This document shows, in pieces, positions 16,846-25,577 of a stretch of DNA of 64,000 nt. The DNA comes from Caballeronia glathei (GTDB lineage: Bacteria > Pseudomonadota > Gammaproteobacteria > Burkholderiales > Burkholderiaceae). The stretch is from contig NZ_JFHC01000011.1 in the NCBI RefSeq assembly GCF_000698595.1, positions 1-64,000 on the forward strand, given 5' to 3'. Within the stretch, counting starts at the first letter, position 1, and each line of letters opens with the position of its first letter. Below the pieces are notes generated by a model, which was not told the DNA's origin, did not search any database, and worked only from the letters and a program-made list of their open reading frames with translations. The position numbers were made by a program, and so were the translations under genes.

Positions 16846-16880
16846 GCGCCGGCTGCCCTTCATCGACCCGGAGCACACTC

Positions 16881-17237
16881 ATGTCAACCATCATGTCAAT
16901 GCATGTCCCCGTTCGCGCCTTCATGCTTCGCCTCGTCGCGGGCGCGCTCATCGCGGCGTCGGCTTCCGGATTCTGTGCCGACGCGCAGGAAAATGGCGTC
17001 GTCATGGTGAAGAACTTCATGTTCTCGCCGATGTCCCTCACGATCAAGGCCGGCTCCGCCGTGACGTGGAAGAACCTGGACGGCGAGCCGCATACGATCG
17101 TCGACGACGCCGGCCTCTTCCGTTCCGCCGCACTCGACCAGAACGACACCTACAAGCACACGTTCGACAAGCCGGGCGTCTACAACGTCTTCTGCGGCAT
17201 CCACCCGAACATGAAGGAGACGATCACCGTCCGGTAG
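16881..17237 (+). CDS. small periplasmic cupredoxin (plastocyanin/amicyanin-like)
   Basis: 118 residues with a signal peptide (about 1-33, cleavage near GFCADA). The type 1 copper ligands are all visible: H71 in GEPHTI, and C105, H108 and M111 in VFCGIHPNM. MFSPMSLTIKAGSAVTWKN is the usual strand of this family. It would carry single electrons or bind copper in the periplasm. It follows the Tat-exported phosphoesterase by 35 bp and is probably in the same sigma-dependent transcript; ECF systems with cupredoxins often answer redox or metal stress, which is inference here. Confidence 0.88.
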   Translation: MSTIMSMHVPVRAFMLRLVAGALIAASASGFCADAQENGVVMVKNFMFSPMSLTIKAGSAVTWKNLDGEPHTIVDDAGLFRSAALDQNDTYKHTFDKPGVYNVFCGIHPNMKETITVR

Positions 17238-17246
17238 GCGGGCCGG

Positions 17247-20200
17247 CTAGCGGCCGGCGTTTTCGGGCAGCGGCTCGAACGTGCGCACGAAGTTTTCGAA
17301 GCCTTCGATCGGCAGCGGGCGGCAGAAGTAATAGCCCTGGTAGGCGTGGCATCCCGCGTCGGCGAGGAAGTCGCGCTGCGCCTCGGTCTCCACGCCCTCC
17401 GCGATGACGCCGAGCCCGAGGCTCTGCGCAAGCGCGACGATGGTCTTGGCGATGGTGGCGTCGTTGGGGTCGTCGAGCACGTCGTGCACGAACGACTGGT
17501 CGATCTTCAACTGGTCGAGCGGCAGGCGCTTCAGATAGGAAAGCGACGAGTAGCCGATGCCGAAGTCGTCCAGTGAAAACACGACGCCGCGGGCCTTGAG
17601 CGCGCTCATCTTCTCGATGATGTCCTGCACGTTGTCGACGAGCACGCTCTCGGTCAGTTCCAGCTTCAGCCGGTTCGCGGTGGCGCCGGTCCGGCCGATC
17701 ACGGCAAGCACCTTCGCCGCGAAGTCGGGTTCGCGCAACTGCTGGGCGCTCACGTTCACCGCGATCGTGAGGTCGGCCATTTCCGGCCGCGTCGCCCAGC
17801 GCGCGAGTTGCGCGCAGGCGGTCTCCAGCACCCAGCTTCCGATCGGAAGGATCAGCCCGGTTTCCTCGGCGACCGGAATGAAGTCGGCGGGCGGCACGAT
17901 GCCGCGCTGCGGATGCTGCCAGCGCAGCAGCGCCTCGGCGCCCGTCACGCGCTCGCCGCCGTCCACCTGCGCCTGGTAGTAGAGCAGGAACTGATTTTCC
18001 TCGATGGCGCGGCGCAGGTCGGCTTCGAGCGCGGCGCGTTCCAGCACGACGGTCTGCATGGCGGGGTCGAAGAAACAGAGCGCATTGCGCCCTCTTTCCT
18101 TCGACTTGTACATCGCGAGATCGGCCTGCTTGAGCAATTCGTCGATCGAAGTCTGATGCCCCCTGAACACGGTCGCGCCGATGCTCGCGCTGCTGCGGTA
18201 TTCGACGTCGTCCAGCTGATACGCGTTGCCGAGCACCGCGAGAATCTTCTCGCCGACCGCTTCGATCTCGATGGCGGCCTCCTGCCGGCTCTCGCCGAGG
18301 CTTCCCAGCACGACGACGAACTCGTCGCCGCCCACGCGCGCGACGGTGTCGCTCTCGCGCACGCTGGCTGCAAGACGCTGCGCCACTTCCTGCAGCAGCC
18401 GGTCGCCCTTGTCGTGGCCGAGCGTGTCGTTCAGCGTCTTGAAGTGGTCGAGGTCGATGAAGAGCAGCGCGCCGCATGCGCCGCTGCGCGCGCTGACCGT
18501 GATCGCCTGCTTCAGCCGGTCGAGCAGGAGCGAGCGATTGGGCAGGCGCGTCAGCGCATCGAAGAAGGCCAGCTCCTTGATGCGTTCTTCCGCGATCTTG
18601 CGCTCGGTGATGTCGTGATGCGTGCCCACATAGTGGCTCACCACGCCGTCCTCGCCCCGCACCGCCGAGATCGTGAGCCACTTCGGATACACCTCGCCGT
18701 TCTTGCGGCGGTCCCAGATTTCGCCCTGCCAGCCGCCCGCGCGATGAATCGTGTCCCACATCTCGCGAAAGAACGCCGCATCGTGGCGGCCCGAGCGCAG
18801 CAGGCGCGGCGTCTGCCCGACCACTTCATCGGGCGCGTAGCCGGTGCACTCGGTGAACGCCGAGTTCACTCGCAGGATCGTGCTGTTCGCGTCCGTCACC
18901 ATCATCGGTTCCAGAGAATCGAATGCGACCGCGGCGATGCGCAGCTCGGCCTCGAGCCGCTTGCGCTCGGTAATGTCCCGTCCGCTCGTGCGAAAGCCCG
19001 TGAAGGAGCCTCTGGAATTGGTGATCGGTCCCCACGACACCGAGAACCAGACAATCGATCCGTCCTTGCGCACGCACCGGAATTCGAGGTCGTCGCCGCG
19101 CAGTCCGTGCAGCCCTTTCAGGAACACCGGCGCGACGCGGGCCATGTCTTCGGGATAGACGAGCGTGCCCGCGAAGTCCTGCATCGCCATGCATTCGTCC
19201 ACGGTGTAGCCGGTATATTCCTCGACGGACGGATTGATCCAGCGCGGCTTGCCGTCCGGTCCCCACCACACTTCCCAGTTCACCGTGCAGTCGGCGATCG
19301 CGCGGAATTTCTCCTCGTTCTCGCGCAACTCCTTGGTCATCGTGGAAGCAAGATGCATGGCGCGGCTGCGGCCGGTGATCATCAGCCAGGCAAGCAGCGC
19401 GAGCAGCAGGCTCAGGCCGACACCGGTTCCCGCGATCAGCTCCTGGGCGTTGCCGCCGAAGCGGGACGCGAAGCCGTTGCGCGCGCTCATCGAAAGCGTC
19501 CAGTTGTGGCCGGCGACCACCAGGTACTCGTTGGCGGAAATTCCGCCGCCCCGCAGCTCGAGTTCGTGCTGCCCGTCGTGCCCGTCCTTGCCGGACGAGC
19601 GATAGAGCAGCGCCTTGGGCGACGGCTCTACGCCGTCGTAGATGGCGAGCGCGAGCCCGGGCGAGCGCTCGCCGTAGAGACTCGCGATGACGTCGTGCAT
19701 CCGGAACGATGCATAGACCCAGCCGATCAGGTGCGTGCGGCGCTCTGCGACCGTGTCGAGCGGCTTGCCACGCGCGTAGATCGGCAGGTACATGATGAAC
19801 CCGGGCCGCGCGTCGGCCTCGGCGTCCACCGCGAGCCGCACCTTGCCGGATACCGCCGCCATGCCCGAGTCGCGCGCGCGCTCCATCGCGAGCCGCCGCG
19901 CCGGATCGGCCCAGGCGTCGAAACCGAGGTTCGTGCGGTTGCGCCCGATGAACGGCTCGCGCTGGATGATCGGCGCGTAGTTCTCGCGCGGGCCGCCGGG
20001 CTGGATCGCGTAGCTGCCGAGGCCCATCCGGCGCATCGCCGCGACATGAAGCTCCTTCTGCGGCGCCGGGACCCACTTGACCACGCCGATCGCCTGGATG
20101 CCGGAAAAATTCGCATCGAGATTGAGCGAGCCGACGTAGTCGCGAAAGCTCTCGCGGAAATCCTCGCGGTTCATCGCGTCAGTGGCGGCAAACAGGCTCT

Positions 20201-20396
20201 GCACGCCGCGCAGCATCAGCTCGTAGGTCGACATGCGCTGCTCGACCCGGCTCACGGCGTCGCCGAGCGAGAAATTGAACTGCGCGAGCAGTTCGTTGCG
20301 GGAGGCCTGCCGCTCGTGATCCCACACGACCCAGGTCACGCCGAGCGCGGCGCACAGGATCAGGATCGGCAGCAGGATCAGCCGGGCCCAGCTCAC
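17247..20396 (-). CDS. membrane c-di-GMP enzyme: CHASE-PAS-PAS-GGDEF-EAL
   Basis: About 1049 residues from a GTG at 20396 that overlaps the upstream stop (GTGA). A first membrane segment (5-25) and a second (about 320-340) enclose a periplasmic CHASE domain. Then come PAS (about 365-480), PAS (about 490-600), GGDEF (about 615-785) and EAL (about 790-1045). The cyclase motif GGDEF is intact and an inhibitory-site R-x2-D (RESD) stands five residues before it; EALLRW is intact, so both synthesis and breakdown of c-di-GMP are possible. It is coupled to the upstream periplasmic binding protein, which could supply its ligand signal. A longer in-frame extension without start signals was rejected. 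Confidence 0.9.
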   Translation of the reverse strand: MSWARLILLPILILCAALGVTWVVWDHERQASRNELLAQFNFSLGDAVSRVEQRMSTYELMLRGVQSLFAATDAMNREDFRESFRDYVGSLNLDANFSGIQAIGVVKWVPAPQKELHVAAMRRMGLGSYAIQPGGPRENYAPIIQREPFIGRNRTNLGFDAWADPARRLAMERARDSGMAAVSGKVRLAVDAEADARPGFIMYLPIYARGKPLDTVAERRTHLIGWVYASFRMHDVIASLYGERSPGLALAIYDGVEPSPKALLYRSSGKDGHDGQHELELRGGGISANEYLVVAGHNWTLSMSARNGFASRFGGNAQELIAGTGVGLSLLLALLAWLMITGRSRAMHLASTMTKELRENEEKFRAIADCTVNWEVWWGPDGKPRWINPSVEEYTGYTVDECMAMQDFAGTLVYPEDMARVAPVFLKGLHGLRGDDLEFRCVRKDGSIVWFSVSWGPITNSRGSFTGFRTSGRDITERKRLEAELRIAAVAFDSLEPMMVTDANSTILRVNSAFTECTGYAPDEVVGQTPRLLRSGRHDAAFFREMWDTIHRAGGWQGEIWDRRKNGEVYPKWLTISAVRGEDGVVSHYVGTHHDITERKIAEERIKELAFFDALTRLPNRSLLLDRLKQAITVSARSGACGALLFIDLDHFKTLNDTLGHDKGDRLLQEVAQRLAASVRESDTVARVGGDEFVVVLGSLGESRQEAAIEIEAVGEKILAVLGNAYQLDDVEYRSSASIGATVFRGHQTSIDELLKQADLAMYKSKERGRNALCFFDPAMQTVVLERAALEADLRRAIEENQFLLYYQAQVDGGERVTGAEALLRWQHPQRGIVPPADFIPVAEETGLILPIGSWVLETACAQLARWATRPEMADLTIAVNVSAQQLREPDFAAKVLAVIGRTGATANRLKLELTESVLVDNVQDIIEKMSALKARGVVFSLDDFGIGYSSLSYLKRLPLDQLKIDQSFVHDVLDDPNDATIAKTIVALAQSLGLGVIAEGVETEAQRDFLADAGCHAYQGYYFCRPLPIEGFENFVRTFEPLPENAGR

Positions 20397-21187
20397 GGCG
20401 TCGACTGGAAATCGACCATGGAACGCGCAAGGTCGGGTCTGAAGTACTTTTCGAAGATGCGGCGCACCGAGCCGTCGGCGCGCATTTCGTTCACGAGCGC
20501 GCGCCACTTCGCCTGCTCCGCCGCGGCCAGCGCCTTCTTCGACATGATGAGCCCGTGCGGCACCGCCGGGTCGTTGAATTCGATGATGGTGGTGAGGTCG
20601 CGGATATGCCTTTCATCGAGCGCCGGATAGTCGAACGGCTCGATGATCATGCCCTGGATGCGCCGCAGGACGAGCGCCTGATAGAGCGGGTCGAGGCCGC
20701 CCGCGAGACTCGTGCGGTTCGCCGCGGCGAGCGTGTCGACCAGCCGGTTCGCCGAGTCGCTGTAGCGGAAGCTGCGGATGATGCCGAGCTGGAACTGGTC
20801 GTTGTGCTCGAAATCGGCAAGCTGGCTGATGCCCGCGTCCTTGCGCACCAGCAAATAGTATTTGTTGCTGAAGTACCAGGCGAACGAGGCGTACTGCAGG
20901 CGCTCGTCGTTGGCGATGCCCGAGAGGCTGAAGTCGAGCGCGCCCGATTCGATCAGCTGCCAGATGCGCGCGCGCGACATGAGGCTCACGCTCACCTTGC
21001 AGCCGCTGCGGCGGATGAGCTCTTCGGCGAAGTCCTTGTCGATGCCCGTGTCGGTATCCGCGGAATAGAGCAGCCCGTGATCGTGCAGCGCGAGCGTGAA
21101 CGGACGCGAGCAGTCGGGTCCCGCTGCGAACGCGCGTCCGAGGCAGCATAGCGCGAGCAGCAGGCCGCCAAGACCGTGTCGGATCAC
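20393..21187 (-). CDS. periplasmic amino-acid-type binding protein (SBP_bac_3), coupled to the c-di-GMP enzyme
   Basis: 264 residues with a signal peptide (1-21, ending AFA). The rest is an extracellular solute-binding protein family 3 domain: DTGIDKDFAEELIRRSG, SRARIWQLIESGALDFSLSG and a C-terminal DGSVRRIFEKYF. No ABC permease is nearby. The stop overlaps the start of the CHASE/GGDEF/EAL gene by 4 bp, so the two are made together. This suggests a sensor function, the loaded binding protein acting on a membrane sensor, in place of transport; that is inference. Confidence 0.83.
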   Translation of the reverse strand: MIRHGLGGLLLALCCLGRAFAAGPDCSRPFTLALHDHGLLYSADTDTGIDKDFAEELIRRSGCKVSVSLMSRARIWQLIESGALDFSLSGIANDERLQYASFAWYFSNKYYLLVRKDAGISQLADFEHNDQFQLGIIRSFRYSDSANRLVDTLAAANRTSLAGGLDPLYQALVLRRIQGMIIEPFDYPALDERHIRDLTTIIEFNDPAVPHGLIMSKKALAAAEQAKWRALVNEMRADGSVRRIFEKYFRPDLARSMVDFQSTP

Positions 21188-21508
21188 AGTGTCTCCATGG
21201 AGTGAAAGCGGTTAGAAAGCGGCTTCTTTATATCGGCTGTCTTGGGGGCGCTTTGGATTGCTTCGGGTTGCCCGGGCTGTCATTCGGCTTCGCACGCGCG
21301 ATCATACAGGCAAGTCGGTCGCGCATCGCATTTCGGTTGCGTCCGCGCAGGGGCGATCAGCGCAACGACGACCGATTCACACGGGCTCCATACGCGTTGT
21401 CGGCAGCACGGCGCGCTTCTTGAGGGGCGGGCGGCAATATTTTGCCGCGGCCGCGCGTGCCTGCCCGCGCGTGGCTCGCGCCCAGGGCATGAATCACGCG
21501 CGTGCGGA
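21188..21508. other. intergenic region, 321 bp
   Basis: No gene is seen. It holds the promoter region of the binding-protein gene (a minus-strand TATAAA at about 21224-21229 could be its -10 box, without a convincing -35) and the hairpin at 21431-21448. Confidence 0.4.
21431..21448 (-). terminator. hairpin downstream of the hybrid kinase gene
   Basis: GCGGCAA (21431-21437) and TTGCCGC (21442-21448) form a perfect 7-bp stem with a 4-nt loop, 61 bp beyond the end of the hybrid kinase gene. No T-run follows on either strand, so termination is only suggested. Confidence 0.4.
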
Positions 21509-23788
21509 TCAATGCGGAACCGCCGGGGCCACCAGATCGCGCAGGTCGTCCATGTCGAATGGCTTCGCCAGAATCGTCACGCCCAGATGCTTCGCGCGCT
21601 CCAGCTCGTCGGCGTAGCCCGTCATCAGCACGACCTTCTGCGACGGCAGCCGCTGCATGATCTGCTCGGCCAGATCGATGCCGTTCATGCGCCCGGGCAT
21701 CTGGATGTCGGAGAGGACGAGATCGAAACCGTAGCCCTGCCCGAGCAGCTCGAACGCGGCGTCGGCGCTGGATTCGTGATGCACCGCGCAGCCGAACACT
21801 TCCAGCACCGCGGCGACGCCCGCCGCCACGTCGCCGTTGTCCTCCACGAGCAGCACCGACGCGCCGCGCGCGCCGTGCTCCGTCTCTTCGACCGGCAACG
21901 GCGCTTCGGCCGGTTCATGCACGATCTCGATCTCCGGCTCGCGCTGCGGCACCTGTGGCACCTGCTGTACCTGTGGCGAGGGCGGATGATGGCGCGGCAG
22001 ATAGAGCCGCACCGTCGTGCCCGCCCCGGCGACGCTCGTGATGCGCGCCGTGCCGCCGGCCTGCTCGCACGCGGCGAGCACCTGCGCGAGCCCGAGGCCC
22101 GTGCCCGCGCCGCGCACCTTGGTCGTGAAGAGCGGCTCGAACGCGCGCTGGCGCACGGCGTCGCTCATGCCCTCGCCGTTGTCGGATATCGATATCAGCA
22201 CGTACTCGCCGTTGGGCAGCTCGCTTTCGCCCGCGCTCACGCGCACGTTCTGGCAGCGGATCACGAGGCGCCCGCCGCGCGGCATGGCATCGCTCGCGTT
22301 GACGGCGATATTGACGATGGCAAGCTCGAGCTCGACCGGGTCCGCCATCACGAACCACAGGTCCGGCGACAGTTCCACCGACACGACCACATGCGAGCGC
22401 ACCGAAGACCGCACGAGTTCGGTGATGCCGGTCAGCCAGGCGCCGGGATTGATGAGTTCCTGCTTGAGCGGCTGCTTGCGCGCGACGCTCATCAGCCGCC
22501 GCGCGAGAGACTCGGCGCCCGCCGTCGCGCGCTCGACGGCGAGCACTTCGCTCTCGACATCGTTGAAGTTCTTGCGCCGCGCGAGTTCCATGTTCGACGC
22601 GACCACCATCAGGAGGTTGTTGAAGTCGTGCGCGACATTCGCGACCAGATTGCCGAGCGCGCCCATGCGCCGCAACTGCCGGCTCGACGCCTCGATCGAC
22701 AGGCGCATCGCCACCTCGGCCTGCCAGCGCTCCCATGCGGCCTCTTCGGCGTTCAGGCGGCGGATGGAGAACGCGACGAGCAGCCACACCACCACGCACG
22801 GCACGAGTGCGAACGCGGCGATCAGGAGGCAGTGATGCCACCATTGCTGAAAGATCGACGGCATGGCGTAGCCGCTCGCGACGTAGAGCGGATAGTCGCC
22901 CACCCGCCGGAAGGCGAGCAGCTTCTCGACGTTGTCGATCGTCGAGGTCATGCGCATGCGGCCGTACAGTTCGTTGTTGCGAAACGCGTTGGTGAACGGC
23001 GTGTTGCCGGCGGCCGCCTGCGCATCCGCGGGCGCACCCGGATAGCGCACCAGCACGCCGCCGTCGCGGCGGTAGAGGCCGATCGTGAGCGCGGGGTCGC
23101 CGCCCGTCAGCTCGCGATAGAAATTCGAGAAGTAGTCGCGCTTGAGCGCGATCGACACGACCCCGAGGAACCGGCCCCCTAACGAAAGGCGTCCCATGGT
23201 CGTCGTGAAGACGTCGGACTGGCCGACCCTGCCGCGCAGCGGCTGCGAAAAATACGTGATGGGCGCGATGGCGCGGGCCGAGCGGAAGTCGTCGCGCTCC
23301 GCAATCGACACATGCGGGGAAGGAAAATAGCGGCTGCTCGCAAGCAGGTCGCCGTCCACGCCGAAAAGCGAAATCGCGGCCACCTGCGGATAGCCGCCGC
23401 CTATCTCGTCGAGCGTGCGATGCAGCGTGTCTTCGCGGCTTCTGATGTTCGCGTCGTCGTTGTCGGCGAGCAGATCGACGATGCGCGTCTCGAGCTGCTG
23501 GTTGAGGTCCATCACCTTGAGCGCGTGCTCGTCGGCGACGCGCGTCATGCGCTCGACCATCTCGTCCGCGGCCGCGACGCGCCGCTCGAAGTCGTAGTAA
23601 GCGTAAGCGACGAGACACACGAGCGGAATCAGGATCGACGCGACGAGCACGACCAGCAGCACCCGGCGCGTCGCAGCGAAATTGCGCGACGGCAACGGCA
23701 GGTCGAAGTTCGCGGTCTCAGTGGAATTCAAGCGTCCAGCCTCGGTGATGTCGAGTCGATATCGTAACCGGCGCGCGCGCCTCGGCAT
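21509..23788 (-). CDS. membrane hybrid histidine kinase with Cache-type sensor and C-terminal receiver
   Basis: 759 residues. A membrane segment near residues 40-62 and another near 300-322 bracket a ~240-residue periplasmic Cache-like domain (SIALKRDYFSNFY, LTIGLYRRDGGVLVRYPG). The kinase core has the phospho-acceptor H387 in VAHDFNNLLMV, the N-box NAVNASDA, DNGEGM and GTGLGL. After a Gln/Pro-rich linker a receiver follows with D694 (LSDIQMPG) and K in AKPFD. HDFNN marks the family of hybrid kinases that often signal through a separate output. No response regulator is adjacent. The start could be the ATG at 23788 or a TTG about 57 bp later. Confidence 0.86.
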   Translation of the reverse strand: MPRRARRLRYRLDITEAGRLNSTETANFDLPLPSRNFAATRRVLLVVLVASILIPLVCLVAYAYYDFERRVAAADEMVERMTRVADEHALKVMDLNQQLETRIVDLLADNDDANIRSREDTLHRTLDEIGGGYPQVAAISLFGVDGDLLASSRYFPSPHVSIAERDDFRSARAIAPITYFSQPLRGRVGQSDVFTTTMGRLSLGGRFLGVVSIALKRDYFSNFYRELTGGDPALTIGLYRRDGGVLVRYPGAPADAQAAAGNTPFTNAFRNNELYGRMRMTSTIDNVEKLLAFRRVGDYPLYVASGYAMPSIFQQWWHHCLLIAAFALVPCVVVWLLVAFSIRRLNAEEAAWERWQAEVAMRLSIEASSRQLRRMGALGNLVANVAHDFNNLLMVVASNMELARRKNFNDVESEVLAVERATAGAESLARRLMSVARKQPLKQELINPGAWLTGITELVRSSVRSHVVVSVELSPDLWFVMADPVELELAIVNIAVNASDAMPRGGRLVIRCQNVRVSAGESELPNGEYVLISISDNGEGMSDAVRQRAFEPLFTTKVRGAGTGLGLAQVLAACEQAGGTARITSVAGAGTTVRLYLPRHHPPSPQVQQVPQVPQREPEIEIVHEPAEAPLPVEETEHGARGASVLLVEDNGDVAAGVAAVLEVFGCAVHHESSADAAFELLGQGYGFDLVLSDIQMPGRMNGIDLAEQIMQRLPSQKVVLMTGYADELERAKHLGVTILAKPFDMDDLRDLVAPAVPH

Positions 23789-23905
23789 AGGTCACGCCGG
23801 GCGTGGAATTCTCATGCATTCGGGGGCGTTGCGTCAATCGGCATCGGCAGGCGGGCGCGGGCCAGCTCGTGCGGATGCGCTGTAAGGCGGCACGCGCGGG
23901 CGGCC

Positions 23906-23921
23906 GCCTCTTTCGGGAGGC
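23906..23921 (-). terminator. short hairpin after the Gly-rich protein gene
   Basis: GCCTC (23906-23910) and GAGGC (23917-23921) can pair around a 6-nt loop, 10 bp past the stop of the small secreted protein. There is no T-run. Confidence 0.3.
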
Positions 23922-23930
23922 TTCGGGAGA

Positions 23931-24218
23931 CTACTGGCCCTTGGCGTCGGTGCTGACGTTCGCGCCGGGGTGGACCGTGGTATCCGTCGCCGATTTTCTC
24001 GGCGCCTGCTTGTGCGGCTTTGGCGAGTGGCTGCTCATTGCGCCCGAGGCGGGATCGCCGCCGGCTGTGGGGCCCGCCGTCGCCGCACCGTGAGCGTTGC
24101 CGCCGCCCGTTCCGCCCTGCCCGCCCGTGCTGCCGCCGCCGCCGCCCGCCTGTGCCAGCGCGCTCGTGCATGCCAGGGCCAGCAACGTCGATAGAAGCAG
24201 CCTGTCTGCCTGTTTCAT
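23931..24218 (-). CDS. small secreted Gly-rich protein of unknown function
   Basis: 95 residues: a clear signal peptide (MKQADRLLLSTLLALACTSALA, cleavage near residue 22), a Gly/Ala/Thr-rich middle and a Ser/Lys/Pro-rich tail. A strong GGAGGAA Shine-Dalgarno stands 6 bp before the ATG at 24218, which makes it a real gene despite its low complexity. The mature protein has no Cys or Trp and should be disordered. No function is known to me. It is not obviously a paralogue of the Ser/Gly-rich cluster at 34.7-37.3 kb, though its style is similar. Confidence 0.7.
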   Translation of the reverse strand: MKQADRLLLSTLLALACTSALAQAGGGGGSTGGQGGTGGGNAHGAATAGPTAGGDPASGAMSSHSPKPHKQAPRKSATDTTVHPGANVSTDAKGQ

Positions 24219-24403
24219 GGTTCCTCCACGATTCTGGTGTGTGATCGCAAGCGCTCCGGCACGGATTCGAAATCATGTTCGTGCGGCCGCTTCGTTTCAC
24301 AATCAGCAAGCGACGTGCCGCGCAACCGGCAGCGCGCCTTGCGTGGAAGATGGAATGCCTCGTTCGCTTTTCTGTTGCCCCATGGTCGCGCCCACCCGCC
24401 CGC

Positions 24404-25267
24404 TTACGCACGCCACTCGTCATGAGGCGTGACGGGCAGTGCGCGTTTGTGGCGCGTCGCATCGTGGAAACGGAAGATGGTCGTATAGACCTCGTCGCTC
24501 ACGCGCTTGCCTTCGAGGAAGTCGTCGATGTCCTCGTAGGCGATGCCGTAGCTGTCCTCATCCGGACGCTGCGGCGTCAATGTCTCGAGGTCCGCCGTCG
24601 GCACTTTCTGGTAGGTTTCGGCGCCTGCGCCGAGTGCCTTCGCGAGCGCGCGCACACGGCGCTTGTTCAGGCCGTAGAGCGGCAGGACGTCCGCGCCGCC
24701 GTCGCCGTATTTCGTGAAGAAGCCCATCACCGATTCCGCCGCGTGATCCGTGCCGATCACCACGCCCGCGCGCGCGCTCGCCGCCGCGTACTGCGCGATC
24801 ATCCGCTGCCGCGCCTTGATGTTGCCGTGCACGAAGTCGCGATGCTTCGCGTCGATGTATTGCGCGCCCGCCGTGTGCAGCGAATCGAGCATCGCATCGG
24901 CGGCGGGCTTCACGTTGACGACGAGCGTCTCGTCGGGCGCGATGAACTCGAGCGCGCGCTGCGCGTCCGCTTCGTCTTGCTGCTCGCCGTAGGGCAGCCG
25001 CATCGCGATGAAGCGCGCATCCACGCCGCGCCCGCGCAGGCGCTCGACGGCAAGCTGCGCGAGCCGTCCGGCCGTCGAAGAATCGACACCGCCGCTGATG
25101 CCGAGCACGTAGCTGCGCAGCTTCTGCGCCTCCAGATAATCCGCGAGAAACGCGATGCGGCGCTCGCGCTCCGCGTCGAGATCGAAGCCGGGCGTCACGC
25201 GCAATTCCTCGATGATCGCGCGTTGCCGCGCTTCGCGGGCTTGATGGTCGGGCTGCGGTGAATTCAT
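24404..25267 (-). CDS. nadE: ammonia-dependent NAD+ synthetase NadE
   Basis: The 287-residue protein has the PP-loop SGGVDSS (about residues 51-57) that binds ATP pyrophosphate, IGTDHAAESVMGFFTKYGDGGAD and LNKRRVRALAKALG, all typical of NadE. There is no glutaminase domain, so it uses ammonia to amidate nicotinic acid adenine dinucleotide. The ATG at 25267 (MNSPQPDHQ) follows GAGAGGTG; in-frame sequence further upstream lacks such a site. It lies next to the ammonium transporter gene on the same strand but separated by 310 bp of repeats, so a shared transcript is doubtful. Confidence 0.93.
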   Translation of the reverse strand: MNSPQPDHQAREARQRAIIEELRVTPGFDLDAERERRIAFLADYLEAQKLRSYVLGISGGVDSSTAGRLAQLAVERLRGRGVDARFIAMRLPYGEQQDEADAQRALEFIAPDETLVVNVKPAADAMLDSLHTAGAQYIDAKHRDFVHGNIKARQRMIAQYAAASARAGVVIGTDHAAESVMGFFTKYGDGGADVLPLYGLNKRRVRALAKALGAGAETYQKVPTADLETLTPQRPDEDSYGIAYEDIDDFLEGKRVSDEVYTTIFRFHDATRHKRALPVTPHDEWRA

Positions 25268-25386
25268 GTCGGCACCTCTCGCGGGACGTCGAAGCGAATC
25301 GAAGGAATGCGCGCGCGGCGCGCCCACGGGCTGATCTTACGCGCCGTCGCGCGGGGGTGCGCTGCCGGACGGGCGCCGCAAGCACC

Positions 25387-25571
25387 ATGACGCCCGCGCG
25401 CGAGCGGGGCTGCGCTCGAACCCGGCCGCGATCGCGGCGGCGTCGCCATGCCGCCCGCGCGAGCGGGCCTGCGGGGCACCCGGCGTGGCTCGTGCCCCTC
25501 TATGCGATGCCGCCCGCGCGAGCGGGCCTGTGCGCCGCAAGTGCCGTGCCGCGCGCAGGCGAGCCCGCTTG
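25387..25571. repeat. palindrome-containing direct repeats between amt and nadE
   Basis: ATGCCGCCCGCGCGAGCGGG with its CCTG extension occurs at 25448-25472 and 25507-25531, with a close copy at 25387-25413 and a more diverged one near 25545-25571, about 60 bp apart. Each unit contains the inverted repeat CCCGC-N4-GCGGG. This resembles a small array of REP-like elements. The 310-bp region (25268-25577) holds no gene. Confidence 0.7.
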
Positions 25572-25577
25572 CGCCCT

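Noticed and set aside
17808-20630. Open frame of about 940 codons on the plus strand
   Set aside because: It is exactly antisense to the CHASE/PAS/GGDEF/EAL and binding-protein genes. Its translation is rich in Arg, His, Ala and Glu without domains, the usual shadow of a GC-rich gene.
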